Shown in pieces: positions 38,317 to 46,829 of a DNA stretch of 64,000 bases. The notes below the pieces were generated by a model. That model was not told where the DNA came from, did no database searches, and was given only the letters and a program-made list of their open reading frames with translations. The stretch's first letter is position 1. The number at the start of each line of letters is the position of its first letter. A program made the position numbers and the translations under genes. Origin of the DNA: Arthrobacter sp. Soil762 (GTDB taxonomy: Bacteria; Actinomycetota; Actinomycetes; Actinomycetales; Micrococcaceae); assembly GCF_001428335.1 (NCBI RefSeq), contig NZ_LMSG01000003.1, positions 1 through 64,000 of the forward strand. The letters are read 5' to 3'.

Positions 38317-38377
38317 CGTGATTCCCTTGCTGCTCGCCTGTTGCCTGTTTATTACCTGACTGGCTATCCTTCAGCGG

Positions 38378-39061
38378 CTACCGGTTAGACCTGGGCACCT
38401 TCTGTTCGGGTGCTGGAACCGAACCGCCGTGGAGCTCCACGGCACGTGCCGCTGGTGCGTGCGCTTCAGCCGGCGGTGCTGCAGCGGCAGGTGCCGCAGC
38501 ATGGGCCGCAGCAGGGGCCGGTTCCGCGGCAGCCGGTTTACGGCTCGTCAGCGGCTCCCACTTCGTTGCCGGGGGAACCACGGTGAGCACTCCCTCTACG
38601 GCTGGAGCAGGGATAACCGATCCAGCCGCGCCGCCCTTCACCGCCGGGGTTGCCTTGCCCGTGACGGCAAGGGTGGAGAGGTCGATCTGGCCTTTGACGG
38701 TCGAAGCCACCATGCCTAGGTCTGAGGCCTTTGCCGCCAGGTTCTGGGGCGCCTCGAAGTTCTGGACCTGCTGTGTCAGGTCCTGGTTCTGCTTGGTCAG
38801 CGTGCTTTGCTTACCCCTCAGTTCCACGAGCTGGTACTGGGAGGTAGAGACTGAGATGTTCAGGACCAGCACGGCTACGAGCGCAACAGCGAGCAGGGCG
38901 AAACACATCACCACAAACGGCGCACGGCGCTTCTTGGGGGCGGAACGCACCACAGACAGGGGTGTGCGTTCCCTGCGGCCGGTGCCAGAGGGAAGCGACC
39001 TGATCGTCGGGGCGCTGCTGCCGGAGACGACCGGAAAGTTCTTGACGGCGGCAGTGCTCAT
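38378..39061 (-). CDS. ftsL: FtsL-like septum protein with a long C-terminal tail
   Basis: 227 residues, overlapping rsmH by four bases (ATGA). A basic cytoplasmic segment precedes one membrane helix (about 48-70). A coiled-coil stretch then runs to about 112 ([18 protein letters not shown]), as in FtsL/FtsB proteins that bridge FtsQ, FtsW and FtsI. Residues beyond 130 are an Ala/Pro-rich low-complexity tail of about 95 residues, well over the usual FtsL length. Position between rsmH and ftsI supports the assignment, as sequence similarity alone is weak in this family. Confidence 0.85.
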   Translation of the reverse strand: MSTAAVKNFPVVSGSSAPTIRSLPSGTGRRERTPLSVVRSAPKKRRAPFVVMCFALLAVALVAVLVLNISVSTSQYQLVELRGKQSTLTKQNQDLTQQVQNFEAPQNLAAKASDLGMVASTVKGQIDLSTLAVTGKATPAVKGGAAGSVIPAPAVEGVLTVVPPATKWEPLTSRKPAAAEPAPAAAHAAAPAAAAPPAEAHAPAARAVELHGGSVPAPEQKVPRSNR

Positions 39062-40050
39062 GCTTCTCTCCTGGCTCTGATACGTTCCACGGCCCGCAGC
39101 CTGGCGGAGGCCGCGCGCGGATTTTCTGCAATCTCGACGGCGGTGGGTACCTCGGTGCCCTTGGTCAGGGTTTTGAGGAAGGCCTTGTGTTCCTCAAGCT
39201 CCACCGGAAATCCGAGCGGCGCGGAGGATTTGGAGCCAGCCTGGAAGACTGATTTGACGATTTTGTCCTCGAGGGAGTGGTAAGACATCACCACGATGCG
39301 TCCGCCCAGGGCTGTTGCTGCGACGGCGGCAGGAACAGCGCGCTCCAGCACGTCGAGTTCCTCGTTCACTTCAATGCGCAGTGCCTGGAACGTACGTTTG
39401 GCCGGGTGGCCGCCCGATTTGGCGGCTGCCGCCGGCACCACGGAGCGGATCTGTTCCACGAGTTCCCCGGTGGTGGCGAAAGGCTTAACTGTCCTCGCCG
39501 CGACAATCCTGTTGGCGATCCGGCCGGCGAACTTCTCTTCGCCCCACTTCCGGATGATCCTGACGAGATCCTCTTCGCTGTAGTTGTTGACCACATCTGC
39601 TGCGGTCTGCCCGCGGCTGGTGTCCATCCGCATGTCCAGCGGAGCGTCAAAGGAATAGGCGAAGCCTCGCTCACGCTCGTCCAGCTGCAGGGATGAAACG
39701 CCCAGGTCCATCAGGATGCCATGAACGTGTGCCACGCCCAGGTCTTCGAGGACGTCGGAGATTTCGTCGTAGACGGCGTGGACCAGGTCAGTCCGTGAAG
39801 CGAAAGGCGCCAGCCGCTCCCCTGCCAGTGCCAGGGCTTCCTCATCACGGTCGATGCCGATCAGGTGCAGATCCGGGAAACGCTCCAGCATGGCTTCGGA
39901 GTGGCCGCCCATGCCGAGGGTCGCATCAATCGCGATGGGGGTTTCACCTCGGAGGCGGGCAGCTTCGAAGCCGGGGGCCAACAAATTAATGCACCGGTCC
40001 TTGAGGACCGGCACATGGCGTTCGGACGTTGGCTTCGGGTCATCGTTCAT
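39058..40050 (-). CDS. rsmH: 16S rRNA (cytosine-1402 N4)-methyltransferase
   Basis: 330 residues. RsmH (MraW) methylates C1402 in the 16S rRNA decoding centre using S-adenosylmethionine. Motifs: [14 protein letters not shown], the SAM-binding [40 protein letters not shown] and [16 protein letters not shown], then [10 protein letters not shown] and [13 protein letters not shown]. Length and motif order are normal. A 167-base gap to mraZ contains repeats able to form alternative hairpins (40094-40154). Confidence 0.97.
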   Translation of the reverse strand: MNDDPKPTSERHVPVLKDRCINLLAPGFEAARLRGETPIAIDATLGMGGHSEAMLERFPDLHLIGIDRDEEALALAGERLAPFASRTDLVHAVYDEISDVLEDLGVAHVHGILMDLGVSSLQLDERERGFAYSFDAPLDMRMDTSRGQTAADVVNNYSEEDLVRIIRKWGEEKFAGRIANRIVAARTVKPFATTGELVEQIRSVVPAAAAKSGGHPAKRTFQALRIEVNEELDVLERAVPAAVAATALGGRIVVMSYHSLEDKIVKSVFQAGSKSSAPLGFPVELEEHKAFLKTLTKGTEVPTAVEIAENPRAASARLRAVERIRARREA

Positions 40051-40093
40051 GCCTTCGTCCTTTCCTGCCGTGGGTGTTGGTGTGCTGCTTCTT

Positions 40094-40154
40094 GAGCCAG
40101 ATCCCCATCCGCGCCTATCGTCTTGCCGGCCTGGCTCCGGGGAAGTGAGCCAGG
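40094..40154 (-). other. Competing hairpin elements between mraZ and rsmH
   Basis: CCTGGCTC (40130-40137) pairs perfectly with GAGCCAGG (40147-40154), loop of nine. A second copy of GAGCCAG at 40094-40100 could pair with the same central arm instead. Two mutually exclusive stems in a 167-base operon gap could act as a switch or processing site; this is inference. Confidence 0.4.
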
Positions 40155-40217
40155 TTGACCGTTCGATGGGCGGCTGGAGATCTCGTTCAAGAAGCGTCCG
40201 CCGGGCCGTTCAGGTGA

Positions 40218-40646
40218 TCACAGGATCCCCGGAATGGCATCGTCGGTTTCGGAGAAGGCGGTTTCCTTCTCCGCGAGGTACTCGTTCCAGGCCTGGGCAT
40301 CCCAGATCTCGGCCCGGGTTCCTGCACCGATAACGGCCAGTTCCCTGCCGAGGCCTGCGTACTCCCGGAGCGCAGCCGGAATGGTTATGCGCCCCTGCTT
40401 GTCAGGTACCTCGTCCGAGGCTCCAGAGAGAAAGACGCGGATGTAGTCCCGGGCCTGCTTGGAGGAAATGGGCGCCTCCCGCATTTGCTCGTGGACACGT
40501 GCAAATTCCTGCTCACTGAAGACGTAGATGCACCGTTCCTGTCCCCTGGTGAGAACAAGCCCGCTGGCAAGCTCCTCACGGAACTTCGCAGGGAGGATAA
40601 GTCGGCCCTTTTCGTCCAGACGTGGCGAGTGTGTGCCCAGAAACAC
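40218..40646 (-). CDS. mraZ: Transcriptional regulator MraZ
   Basis: 142 residues from a GTG. Two tandem SpoVT-AbrB-like modules are visible: [23 protein letters not shown] at the start (the DEKGR motif) and [17 protein letters not shown] (about 83-99). MraZ binds short direct repeats before its own gene and controls the division cluster. Three repeats of that type lie inside the promoter at 40711-40740. First gene of the dcw cluster. Confidence 0.97.
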   Translation of the reverse strand: MFLGTHSPRLDEKGRLILPAKFREELASGLVLTRGQERCIYVFSEQEFARVHEQMREAPISSKQARDYIRVFLSGASDEVPDKQGRITIPAALREYAGLGRELAVIGAGTRAEIWDAQAWNEYLAEKETAFSETDDAIPGIL

Positions 40647-40710
40647 TGGCCCACCGCCTGTCTGCCGTCAGGAACTGCACATCCCCTGTGGTGCAACTAC
40701 CCTCTTATGT

Positions 40711-40743
40711 CCTCCACATTACTCCACTTTCCACCACAGTCAA
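40711..40743 (-). promoter_or_regulatory. mraZ promoter with MraZ-type 10-bp operator repeats
   Basis: On the minus strand three consecutive 10-base blocks begin GTGGTGGAAA, GTGGAGTAAT and GTGGAGGACA, sharing GTGGNG at an exact 10-bp period (plus-strand 40711-40740). They lie across the -35 TTGACT (40738-40743) and -10 TAATGT (40716-40721), which have a 16-bp spacer. MraZ of other bacteria binds such repeats before its own gene. Repression here is inferred from the overlap. Confidence 0.65.
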
Positions 40744-41000
40744 CGCAAATCAGGCCAATATTCCCCCATTTCAGGCCTTCGTCCCCCAAATGGCGCGGGA
40801 GCAGGCAGTGGATGGAAGTGGAGGGCCCGGCGCCGTTTCGGCGCGAACCATAACTGCCCGACGGCGGTGCCAGGCCGCCGTCGGGCTCTCATCTGACGCC
40901 GGCGGCGGATCCGCGGTCCCCGGGCTCCCCAACCACGTAGGAGTAGGCGCCGGTTTGAGCGCTCAAACAGACCCCTGGCGCTACCTGCCTCCGGGTTAAA

Positions 41001-41032
41001 AGCAGAAGACCCGCCGGAGCGGGTCTTCTGCT
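41001..41032 (-). terminator. Hairpin terminator after the DUF3040 gene
   Basis: A perfect 14-bp stem (41001-41014 with 41019-41032) around a CGGA loop. Read on the minus strand it is followed by TTTAA, so it fits termination of the DUF3040 transcript. Confidence 0.65.
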
Positions 41033-41109
41033 GCGGTCATCCTGACCGAGGGAGGGAAATGGAGGACGGCACGGCCTATCGCCGTGGAACCGTTCCTGCA
41101 GGCGCTGCC

Positions 41110-41484
41110 TTATGATTCGTCGCGGCGGCGCTCGTCCCAGCGTTCTTCCAAGCTGGACATAAAGGAACTCCGGGGCTTCCCGGACTTACCAGTGCCAGGT
41201 GCGGAGCGCTGCTTGCCGCCGGACGCGTTACGCATTGTGGCGAAGTACACACCCGCCCCCATAACCACGAAGCCCAGGACACCGACGAAGATGTTCTGGA
41301 CTGTAACGCCGACCAAGAGCAGGGCGATCCCCGCGAGGGCGCAGAGCACCCCAATCACGATGTGACGGGTGGACCACGTTCGTCCAGGGTCCGAACCCAT
41401 GGAATTCGCGAACTTCGGATCGTCCTCGTGCAGCTGCTTCTCCAGCTGCTCCAGCAGCTTCTGTTCGTGCTCCGAGAGCGGCAT
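41110..41484 (-). CDS. DUF3040 membrane protein
   Basis: 124 residues from the ATG at 41484, chosen because AAGGAGGT lies 6-13 bases upstream and the family start MPLSEHEQKLLEQLE follows directly. Two membrane segments (about 43-62 and 67-84) lie between a charged N-terminus and a basic C-terminal tail (SLEERWDERRRDES). DUF3040 proteins are small actinobacterial membrane proteins of unknown function, often near dcw genes. A longer in-frame extension to 41616 is not needed. Confidence 0.9.
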   Translation of the reverse strand: MPLSEHEQKLLEQLEKQLHEDDPKFANSMGSDPGRTWSTRHIVIGVLCALAGIALLLVGVTVQNIFVGVLGFVVMGAGVYFATMRNASGGKQRSAPGTGKSGKPRSSFMSSLEERWDERRRDES

Positions 41485-41748
41485 CACGACCTCCTTAAGT
41501 AGGCCAACGTCCGGGCTGGTCCCATCCCGTACTACTGCTCCGATAACGACCGACATGCCCGGGAGGTTCCCGCCCCGCCGACGATGGCGGAAGGCGAACA
41601 CCGGCATGCGGGCCATTGGAACTGCAGCATGTCCAAGAAGTCCGGCAATAACTGAAAACTATGTACATATAAGGATAGTTTGTCGGGGGCCGTTCTGAAA
41701 GACGGCCATCACCTCCCTGAAACTCGCAGGCAAGGTGACGGCGCCCTG

Positions 41749-42972
41749 CTAAGACCCGTTTCCGGAATCCAGCAGACTGGCGGGGAGGACGGATTTGCTT
41801 CCGAATTTTCGGCTGACCTCGTCCAGGGCCTGTTCTGCTGCCCGCCAGTTGTCATCGCGGCGGTCAAGGCTCAGCTGAAGGGACGTGTGGGCGGTGTCTT
41901 CGAGCTGCTCGGCCCGGATGCCAACAAGCCGCACGGTCATGGGACGGCTCCCCAATGATTCCAGGAGCTGGATGGCCACGGCATAAATCAGCTGGGCGCT
42001 GTCCACGGGTGTGTGCACCGTGCGGCTCCTTGTGATGGTGGAAAAGTCGGCGTAGCGGAGTTTCAACGCCACCGTCCGTGCCACCATCCCCGAACTCCGC
42101 AGCCGTCCTGCCGTCCGGTGGGAAAGCCGCAGCAATTCCCGGGCGATCAGCGCGTCATCGCCCGTGTCCACGGCGAACGTCTCCTCAGCCCCGATGCTCT
42201 TCTCGAGCCTCACGGGTGTTACGGGCCGCGGATCGATCCCCCACGACAACCGGTACACGTGCTCACCGGTGGCACCCAGCATTTTCTTAAGGGAGGACAC
42301 CGGCGTGGCCGCCACGTCCGCCACCGTCCGGATGCCCATCCGGGCAAGGACGTCCGCGGTCTTCGCGCCAATTCCCCACAAGGCCCCGACGGGCAGGCTG
42401 TGGAGGTAGGGCACTGTCTCGTCGGGTCCAATCAGCAACAGCCCGTCCGGCTTGCAACGCGTGGAAGCAATCTTGGCCACGAACTTACTGGCCGCAATGC
42501 CCACGGAGGCCGTAATGCCCAGTTCGGCAGCCACCCGGCGCCGGATCAATTCACCGATGACGCGCGGGGGTCCCAACCGGCGGATGGCGCCGCCGACGTC
42601 CAGGAAGGCTTCGTCCACACTCAGCGGTTCCACGAGATCGGTGATGGACTCGAAGATTTCCATCAGCTGGGCGGAAACCTCGTAGTACAGCTTGTGGCGC
42701 GGTTCAATGATGACCGCTTTGGGGCACATCCTGGCCGCGACCACCATGGGCATGGCGGACTTCACCCCGAACGCGCGTGCTTCATACGACGCCGAGAGGA
42801 CCACTGAGCGGTCCGCGGGAAATCCAACGATCACCGGTTTGCCGCGGAGTTCCGGCCGCGTGCGAAGCTCCACGGAGACGAAGTAGGCGTCCATGTCCAC
42901 GTGCATGATGCAGTTACGCCGGAGCTCACGAAGTCCCGCTTCGGTGTACTGGTTGTTCCGCTCAGGCCCCAC
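41749..42972 (-). CDS. dinB: DNA polymerase IV (Y family)
   Basis: 407 residues from a GTG. A translesion polymerase. Catalytic acidic residues are Asp26 in CIMHVDMDAYF and Asp120-Glu121 in PLSVDEAFLD. The YEARAFGVKSAMP finger motif, GIAASKFVAKIAS and the helix-hairpin-helix GIGAKTADVLARMGI follow, with the little-finger domain to about 360. The steric-gate residue is Tyr30 with Phe31 next. No LexA-type box was seen upstream. Divergent from the lipoprotein gene. Confidence 0.95.
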   Translation of the reverse strand: MGPERNNQYTEAGLRELRRNCIMHVDMDAYFVSVELRTRPELRGKPVIVGFPADRSVVLSASYEARAFGVKSAMPMVVAARMCPKAVIIEPRHKLYYEVSAQLMEIFESITDLVEPLSVDEAFLDVGGAIRRLGPPRVIGELIRRRVAAELGITASVGIAASKFVAKIASTRCKPDGLLLIGPDETVPYLHSLPVGALWGIGAKTADVLARMGIRTVADVAATPVSSLKKMLGATGEHVYRLSWGIDPRPVTPVRLEKSIGAEETFAVDTGDDALIARELLRLSHRTAGRLRSSGMVARTVALKLRYADFSTITRSRTVHTPVDSAQLIYAVAIQLLESLGSRPMTVRLVGIRAEQLEDTAHTSLQLSLDRRDDNWRAAEQALDEVSRKFGSKSVLPASLLDSGNGS

Positions 42973-43046
42973 ACCGGCAATTGTATCGGTTGGTACTGAC
43001 TAAACTGGAGGCTGAATCCGGCATCAACACCAGGAGGACAGTCCCT

Positions 43047-43574
43047 GTGACCGTCATGAGAAGTCTTAAGCGAACAGGATTAGCGGCACTGACCGCGGGC
43101 GCTCTGCTGGCCCTCGCTGCCTGCAGCCCCGCGGAGCCCGGAGTGACATCATCCTCCCCAGATAGCTCCCCACCAGCGTCGGGCGGCGCCAGCATCACCG
43201 CGTCCGCCAGTCCGACGGCGTCGCCGGGAACTTCCGCCACTGTTGGGACAATCGTCGCAGGGTTCCCGGAAACACTGCTCCCCCTGATGCCGGGCGCCAC
43301 GGTGATTTCGAGCAGCTTTGACAAGACCTCAACGCCCGCCACCGCGGCACTCGTGGCAAGCATCAATGCCCCGACTGCCGCCGTCGTGGATTTCTACACA
43401 AAGCACCTGGAGGCGCAGGGATTCAAAGCCGTCCCCGGCGACGCAGTGGGCGCCGTTGCCTCCAAGGACTTCGTTCGGAACGACTCCGAGACGGTCAACA
43501 TCGCCGCCGTCGAAGCGGCCGGTGTCTCCACGTTCACCGTCGGCGCCAACGTGGCTGCTGAGTCAGCCAAGTGA
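43047..43574 (+). CDS. Putative lipoprotein
   Basis: 175 residues from the GTG at 43047, which has AGGAGG nine bases upstream; an in-frame upstream extension lacks a site. The N-terminus (MRSLKRTGLAALTAG) is a lipoprotein signal peptide ending in the lipobox LAAC. A Ser/Pro/Thr-rich linker follows, then a small domain with VDFYTKHLEAQGFKAVPG. I do not recognise the family; the latter part resembles small periplasmic sensor-like domains. The stop overlaps the start of the polyprenyl synthase gene by four bases. Confidence 0.8.
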   Translation: MTVMRSLKRTGLAALTAGALLALAACSPAEPGVTSSSPDSSPPASGGASITASASPTASPGTSATVGTIVAGFPETLLPLMPGATVISSSFDKTSTPATAALVASINAPTAAVVDFYTKHLEAQGFKAVPGDAVGAVASKDFVRNDSETVNIAAVEAAGVSTFTVGANVAAESAK

Positions 43575-44665
43575 GCGTTTCGGAGCAGCTAAGGGTTGAG
43601 CAGACTGCATTCGTCGCCGCCGTTGCCGGTGAGCTGACAGACTTCCTCACCACGCGGCAATCCCTCATGGCTGCCATTTCACCCGATATCGATCCCATCA
43701 TGGGTTCCATTTCCAACCTGGTGACCGGCGGCAAAAGGCTCCGTGCGCTGATGTGCTACTGGGGATGGCGCGGCGCGGGCGGCGAGCCGGCGGCCCAGGA
43801 AGTCGTGACGGCGGGATCGGCCCTGGAACTTTTCCAGGCAGCTGCCCTGATCCATGACGACATCATTGACCGCTCGGACACGCGGCGGGGCGGCCCCAGC
43901 GTGCATCGCCGCTTCAGCCAGCTGCACCACGCGCAGGGCTGGGCTCTGGACAGCGAGCGGTTTGGGCAGGCAGCCGCGATCCTCACCGGGGATCTGTGCC
44001 TCTCGTTCAGCGAGGAGGCCTTCACGGACATCGGCGCACAGGCGGCTGCAGGCAGCAGGGCACGGCTGATCTTCAACCTCATGCGTGCCGAGGTGATGGC
44101 GGGGCAGTATCTTGACATCCTGGAGGAAGTGGCCGGTCCTGTCCGTGACCGGGCCGGAGCAGTGACACGGGCACAGTCCATCATCAGGTTCAAGTCCGCC
44201 AAATATTCCACTGAGCACCCGCTGGCGCTTGGCGGCGCCCTGGCTGACGCTCCGGACGAGTTGCTCCGGGGCTACTCGGCCTTCGCGTTGCCGCTGGGCG
44301 AGGCGTTCCAACTGCGCGACGACGTCCTGGGCGTCTTTGGGGACCCTGTCACCACGGGCAAGCCGGCAGGTGACGATCTCCGCGAAGGCAAGCGGACCGT
44401 ACTCATTGCCCTCGCGCTGGGCCAGGCATCAACCGCAGAATCGGCGTTTATCGATGCGAAGCTGGGCAGCCCTGACCTGGGCGACACCGATGTGGCCGAG
44501 ATCCGCCGGATCATCGAAGAGTCGGGGGCGCTTCAGGCCACTGAAGTGCTGATCAACGAATTTGGCGCCGCGGCGTATGACGCACTGGAACAGCTGCCGC
44601 TGGAAGAACTGCCCAAGACTGCCCTGCGGAAGCTTGCGGAAGCGACGGTCAGCCGCGCATCCTGA
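43571..44665 (+). CDS. Polyprenyl diphosphate synthase
   Basis: 364 residues from a GTG overlapping the previous stop (GTGA). Trans-type prenyl chain elongation enzyme. The first aspartate-rich motif is DDIID (96-100, in LIHDDIIDRSDTRRGG) and the second is in LRDDVLGVFGD. GGKRLRALM binds the allylic diphosphate. Chain length (geranylgeranyl or longer) cannot be told with certainty. The position matches idsA2 (Rv2173) beside Rv2175c and pknL in mycobacteria. Products may feed menaquinone or carotenoids. Confidence 0.92.
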   Translation: MSVSEQLRVEQTAFVAAVAGELTDFLTTRQSLMAAISPDIDPIMGSISNLVTGGKRLRALMCYWGWRGAGGEPAAQEVVTAGSALELFQAAALIHDDIIDRSDTRRGGPSVHRRFSQLHHAQGWALDSERFGQAAAILTGDLCLSFSEEAFTDIGAQAAAGSRARLIFNLMRAEVMAGQYLDILEEVAGPVRDRAGAVTRAQSIIRFKSAKYSTEHPLALGGALADAPDELLRGYSAFALPLGEAFQLRDDVLGVFGDPVTTGKPAGDDLREGKRTVLIALALGQASTAESAFIDAKLGSPDLGDTDVAEIRRIIEESGALQATEVLINEFGAAAYDALEQLPLEELPKTALRKLAEATVSRAS

Positions 44666-44725
44666 CGTTGGCGCCCGTCTTGGCCGCGCCCGCGGGACCG
44701 GCGTCGTCCGGGCCCTTTGTGCTGC

Positions 44726-45079
44726 TTACCAGGCCAGGGTCTGGGCCCGGCGCCTGATTTCCGTCTTGCGGCCTTCCCGCAATGCATCAATCGGCCGGCC
44801 ACGGAGCGACTCGTCGGGCGTAAACAGCCAGACGATGAGATCCTCGTCGGAATAGCCGGCGTCCGCCAGGACCACAATGGTCCCTTTGAGGCTGTCGACA
44901 ACCTGGCCGTCCAGGATAAACGCGGCCGGAACTGAACGTATCCGGCGCTCCCCGACCCGCAGGGCCGCCAAAGCGCGTTCATCAATAAGGCCATGGACTC
45001 TCGTAATCGAAACGTCCAACAACTGCGCGATATCCGGCAGGGGCAGCCACTCGCCCACAAGGCTTTCTACGTTACTCAC
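44726..45079 (-). CDS. Rv2175c-type DNA-binding protein
   Basis: 117 residues. The N-terminal winged helix-turn-helix LPLPDIAQLLDVSITRVHGLIDERAL is followed by a domain with FILDGQVVDSLKGTIVVLADAGYSDEDLIVWLF. This matches Rv2175c, which binds DNA and is a substrate of the adjacent kinase PknL in Mycobacterium tuberculosis. The same neighbours, a polyprenyl synthase and a PASTA kinase, are present here. Phosphorylation by the kinase encoded at 46830 is inferred. Confidence 0.88.
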   Translation of the reverse strand: MSNVESLVGEWLPLPDIAQLLDVSITRVHGLIDERALAALRVGERRIRSVPAAFILDGQVVDSLKGTIVVLADAGYSDEDLIVWLFTPDESLRGRPIDALREGRKTEIRRRAQTLAW

Positions 45080-45139
45080 GGATCAAGGTTGCCACGGCCG
45101 GAGCCCTGCCGCCTAGTCGGGATTGGCCGCCACTGCCGC

Positions 45140-45172
45140 GAATCAAGCGACACTCCATAAAACTCTTGATTC
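45140..45172. promoter_or_regulatory. Inverted repeat upstream of the Rv2175c-type gene
   Basis: GAATCAAG (45140-45147) and CTTGATTC (45165-45172) form a perfect 8-bp inverted repeat with a 17-base spacer. It lies about 60 bp before the HTH gene and 150 bp before the LysM gene. It could be an operator or a leader hairpin. Confidence 0.4.
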
Positions 45173-45318
45173 TGGGTGGGGCCGAATTCTTGTGCTATGC
45201 GAACTTTCGTGAGAGATTCACATAGATCACATTTGAAACATCAATAACTTAAGTAACACTAGTATCAATAGTCACATCGCATCTCCCGCCCCGGCAGTTG
45301 AAGAAGAGGATTCTTTCC

Positions 45319-46716
45319 ATGACGACGTCCCGCTCGCCAAAGCAGCCCTCCAGGCAGAGCCTGCCCATGATTGCTGTCACCACAGCAGCGCTTCCTGCGG
45401 TTGTCCTGTCGTCGTTGGCCCTCGCCCAGCCTGCTGCCGCAGAGGCCCCTGCCCGCGCTATCCCGGCAACCCTTGCCGCCGCGATGAAGGCCCAGGCAGC
45501 CGAACCTAAGGCTGCCCTGATCCCGGCGGCCTCCGTTTCCACTACCATTCCGGCTGCATTCCAGCCCATGCAGCCGGCGGCTCCCGCGGAATACACCATT
45601 GCCCGGGGCGACACCATCAGCGGAATCGCCGGCAAATTCGGGCTGGACACGTACCAGGTCCTTAAGCTCAACAACCTCCAGCCGAACACCATCATCTACC
45701 CCGGCCAGAAGATCAAGCTGTCGGGCACGGGTTCCGCGCCCGCCCCCGCCCCGGCTCCTGCGGCCCCTGCCGCGGCCGCTCCGGCCAATGCCGGAGGCAG
45801 CTACACGGTAAAGGCCGGCGATACGCTCGGCGCCATCGCGGCCCGGCACAATGTCAGCCTGTCGGACGTTTTCAGCTGGAACGGCCTGAACATGCGCTCC
45901 ATCATCTACCCCGGCCAGAAGATCAAAGTCGGCGCAGGTGCTCCCGCAGCCCCGGCTGCACCGGCTTCGGCCGTGCAGCCTTCTTCCGCTCCCGCAGCGC
46001 CGGCTCCTGCTCCTGCTGCGCCTGCTCCCGGCGGTTCATACACGATCAAGGCCGGCGACACCCTGTCCGCGATCGCCTCCCGGCACGGCGTCAAGCTCTC
46101 GGACATTCTGGCGGCCAACCAGCTGAGCCTGACTACTGTCATCTACCCCGGCAACAAGCTGGTCATTCCCGGCGCCTCCATTCAGCCCGCTTCGTCCACC
46201 CCGGCCGCCCCGGCGGCCCCCGCCGCCCCGCTGGTGCCGAGCTCCTTCCTGGGTTTCACCTACCCCGCTGCCGTTGTGAGCTCTGCCAACGAGAACAAGG
46301 CCTTGCTGAACGCCTCTCCCGTCCCGTCCCGGGCCGAGATGCGCGCCATTGTGGCCGACACGGCACGCCAGATGGGAGTGGACCCCACCCTGGCCCTGGC
46401 CTTCGCGCACCAGGAGTCCGGCTTTAACCAGCGTGCGGTTTCACCTGCCAACGCGATCGGCACCATGCAGGTCATCCCGTCCTCCGGGCAGTGGGCCTCA
46501 GACCTCGTAGGGCGGAAGCTGAACCTGCTGGACCCCTACGACAACGCGACGGCCGGCGTGGCGATCATCAAACGGCTTATCGCCACCAGCAAGGACCTCG
46601 ACACAGCAATTGCGGGGTACTACCAGGGCCAGTACTCTGTCAGCAAATACGGCATGTACGACGACACCAAGGCCTACGTAGCTGCCATCAAGGCGCACCA
46701 GAAGAACTTCGGCTAA
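45319..46716 (+). CDS. Secreted LysM lytic transglycosylase
   Basis: 465 residues from the ATG at 45319; a TTG seven codons upstream is possible. A signal peptide (about 1-45, cleaved near AQPAAAEA) precedes three LysM domains (about 91-137, 161-205 and 240-285), each with xGDT and YPGxK. Ala/Pro-rich linkers join them. The C-terminal SLT-like domain (about 354-465) has a candidate catalytic Glu366 in HQESGF, then NAIGTMQVIP and IAGYYQGQ. It should bind and cleave peptidoglycan glycan strands outside the cell. A strong terminator follows. Confidence 0.93.
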   Translation: MTTSRSPKQPSRQSLPMIAVTTAALPAVVLSSLALAQPAAAEAPARAIPATLAAAMKAQAAEPKAALIPAASVSTTIPAAFQPMQPAAPAEYTIARGDTISGIAGKFGLDTYQVLKLNNLQPNTIIYPGQKIKLSGTGSAPAPAPAPAAPAAAAPANAGGSYTVKAGDTLGAIAARHNVSLSDVFSWNGLNMRSIIYPGQKIKVGAGAPAAPAAPASAVQPSSAPAAPAPAPAAPAPGGSYTIKAGDTLSAIASRHGVKLSDILAANQLSLTTVIYPGNKLVIPGASIQPASSTPAAPAAPAAPLVPSSFLGFTYPAAVVSSANENKALLNASPVPSRAEMRAIVADTARQMGVDPTLALAFAHQESGFNQRAVSPANAIGTMQVIPSSGQWASDLVGRKLNLLDPYDNATAGVAIIKRLIATSKDLDTAIAGYYQGQYSVSKYGMYDDTKAYVAAIKAHQKNFG

Positions 46717-46771
46717 ACCACCGCGTCAAAGTGCCCGGGGCTTGCTGAACCCCGGCCCCAGGGATAACGAT

Positions 46772-46806
46772 AAGGGTCCGGACCGCACGTCGGTTCGGAC
46801 CCTTTT
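46772..46806 (+). terminator. Terminator after the LysM gene
   Basis: AAGGGTCCG (46772-46780) pairs with CGGACCCTT (46796-46804), and the stem runs into a TTTT tract. It lies between the LysM stop and the kinase start. Confidence 0.9.
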
Positions 46807-46829
46807 CCATGCGGGATTAGGATCGTAGG

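Larger units (their letters stand above)
40647..41109. other. 463-bp gene-free interval between mraZ and the DUF3040 gene
   Basis: Holds the mraZ promoter (40711-40743) and an unexplained perfect 12-bp stem-loop (40856-40867 with 40875-40886). It also holds the terminator-like hairpin at 41001-41032. I see no convincing open frame or RNA gene. Confidence 0.7.

Noticed and set aside
42973..43046. SOS (LexA) box before dinB
   Set aside because: No GAAC-N4-GTTC-like palindrome is seen in the divergent gap.
45080..45318. Possible cyclic-di-AMP (ydaO) riboswitch before the LysM gene
   Set aside because: Such RNAs are common before actinobacterial wall hydrolases, but the conserved GC-rich paired blocks of that class are not present here.
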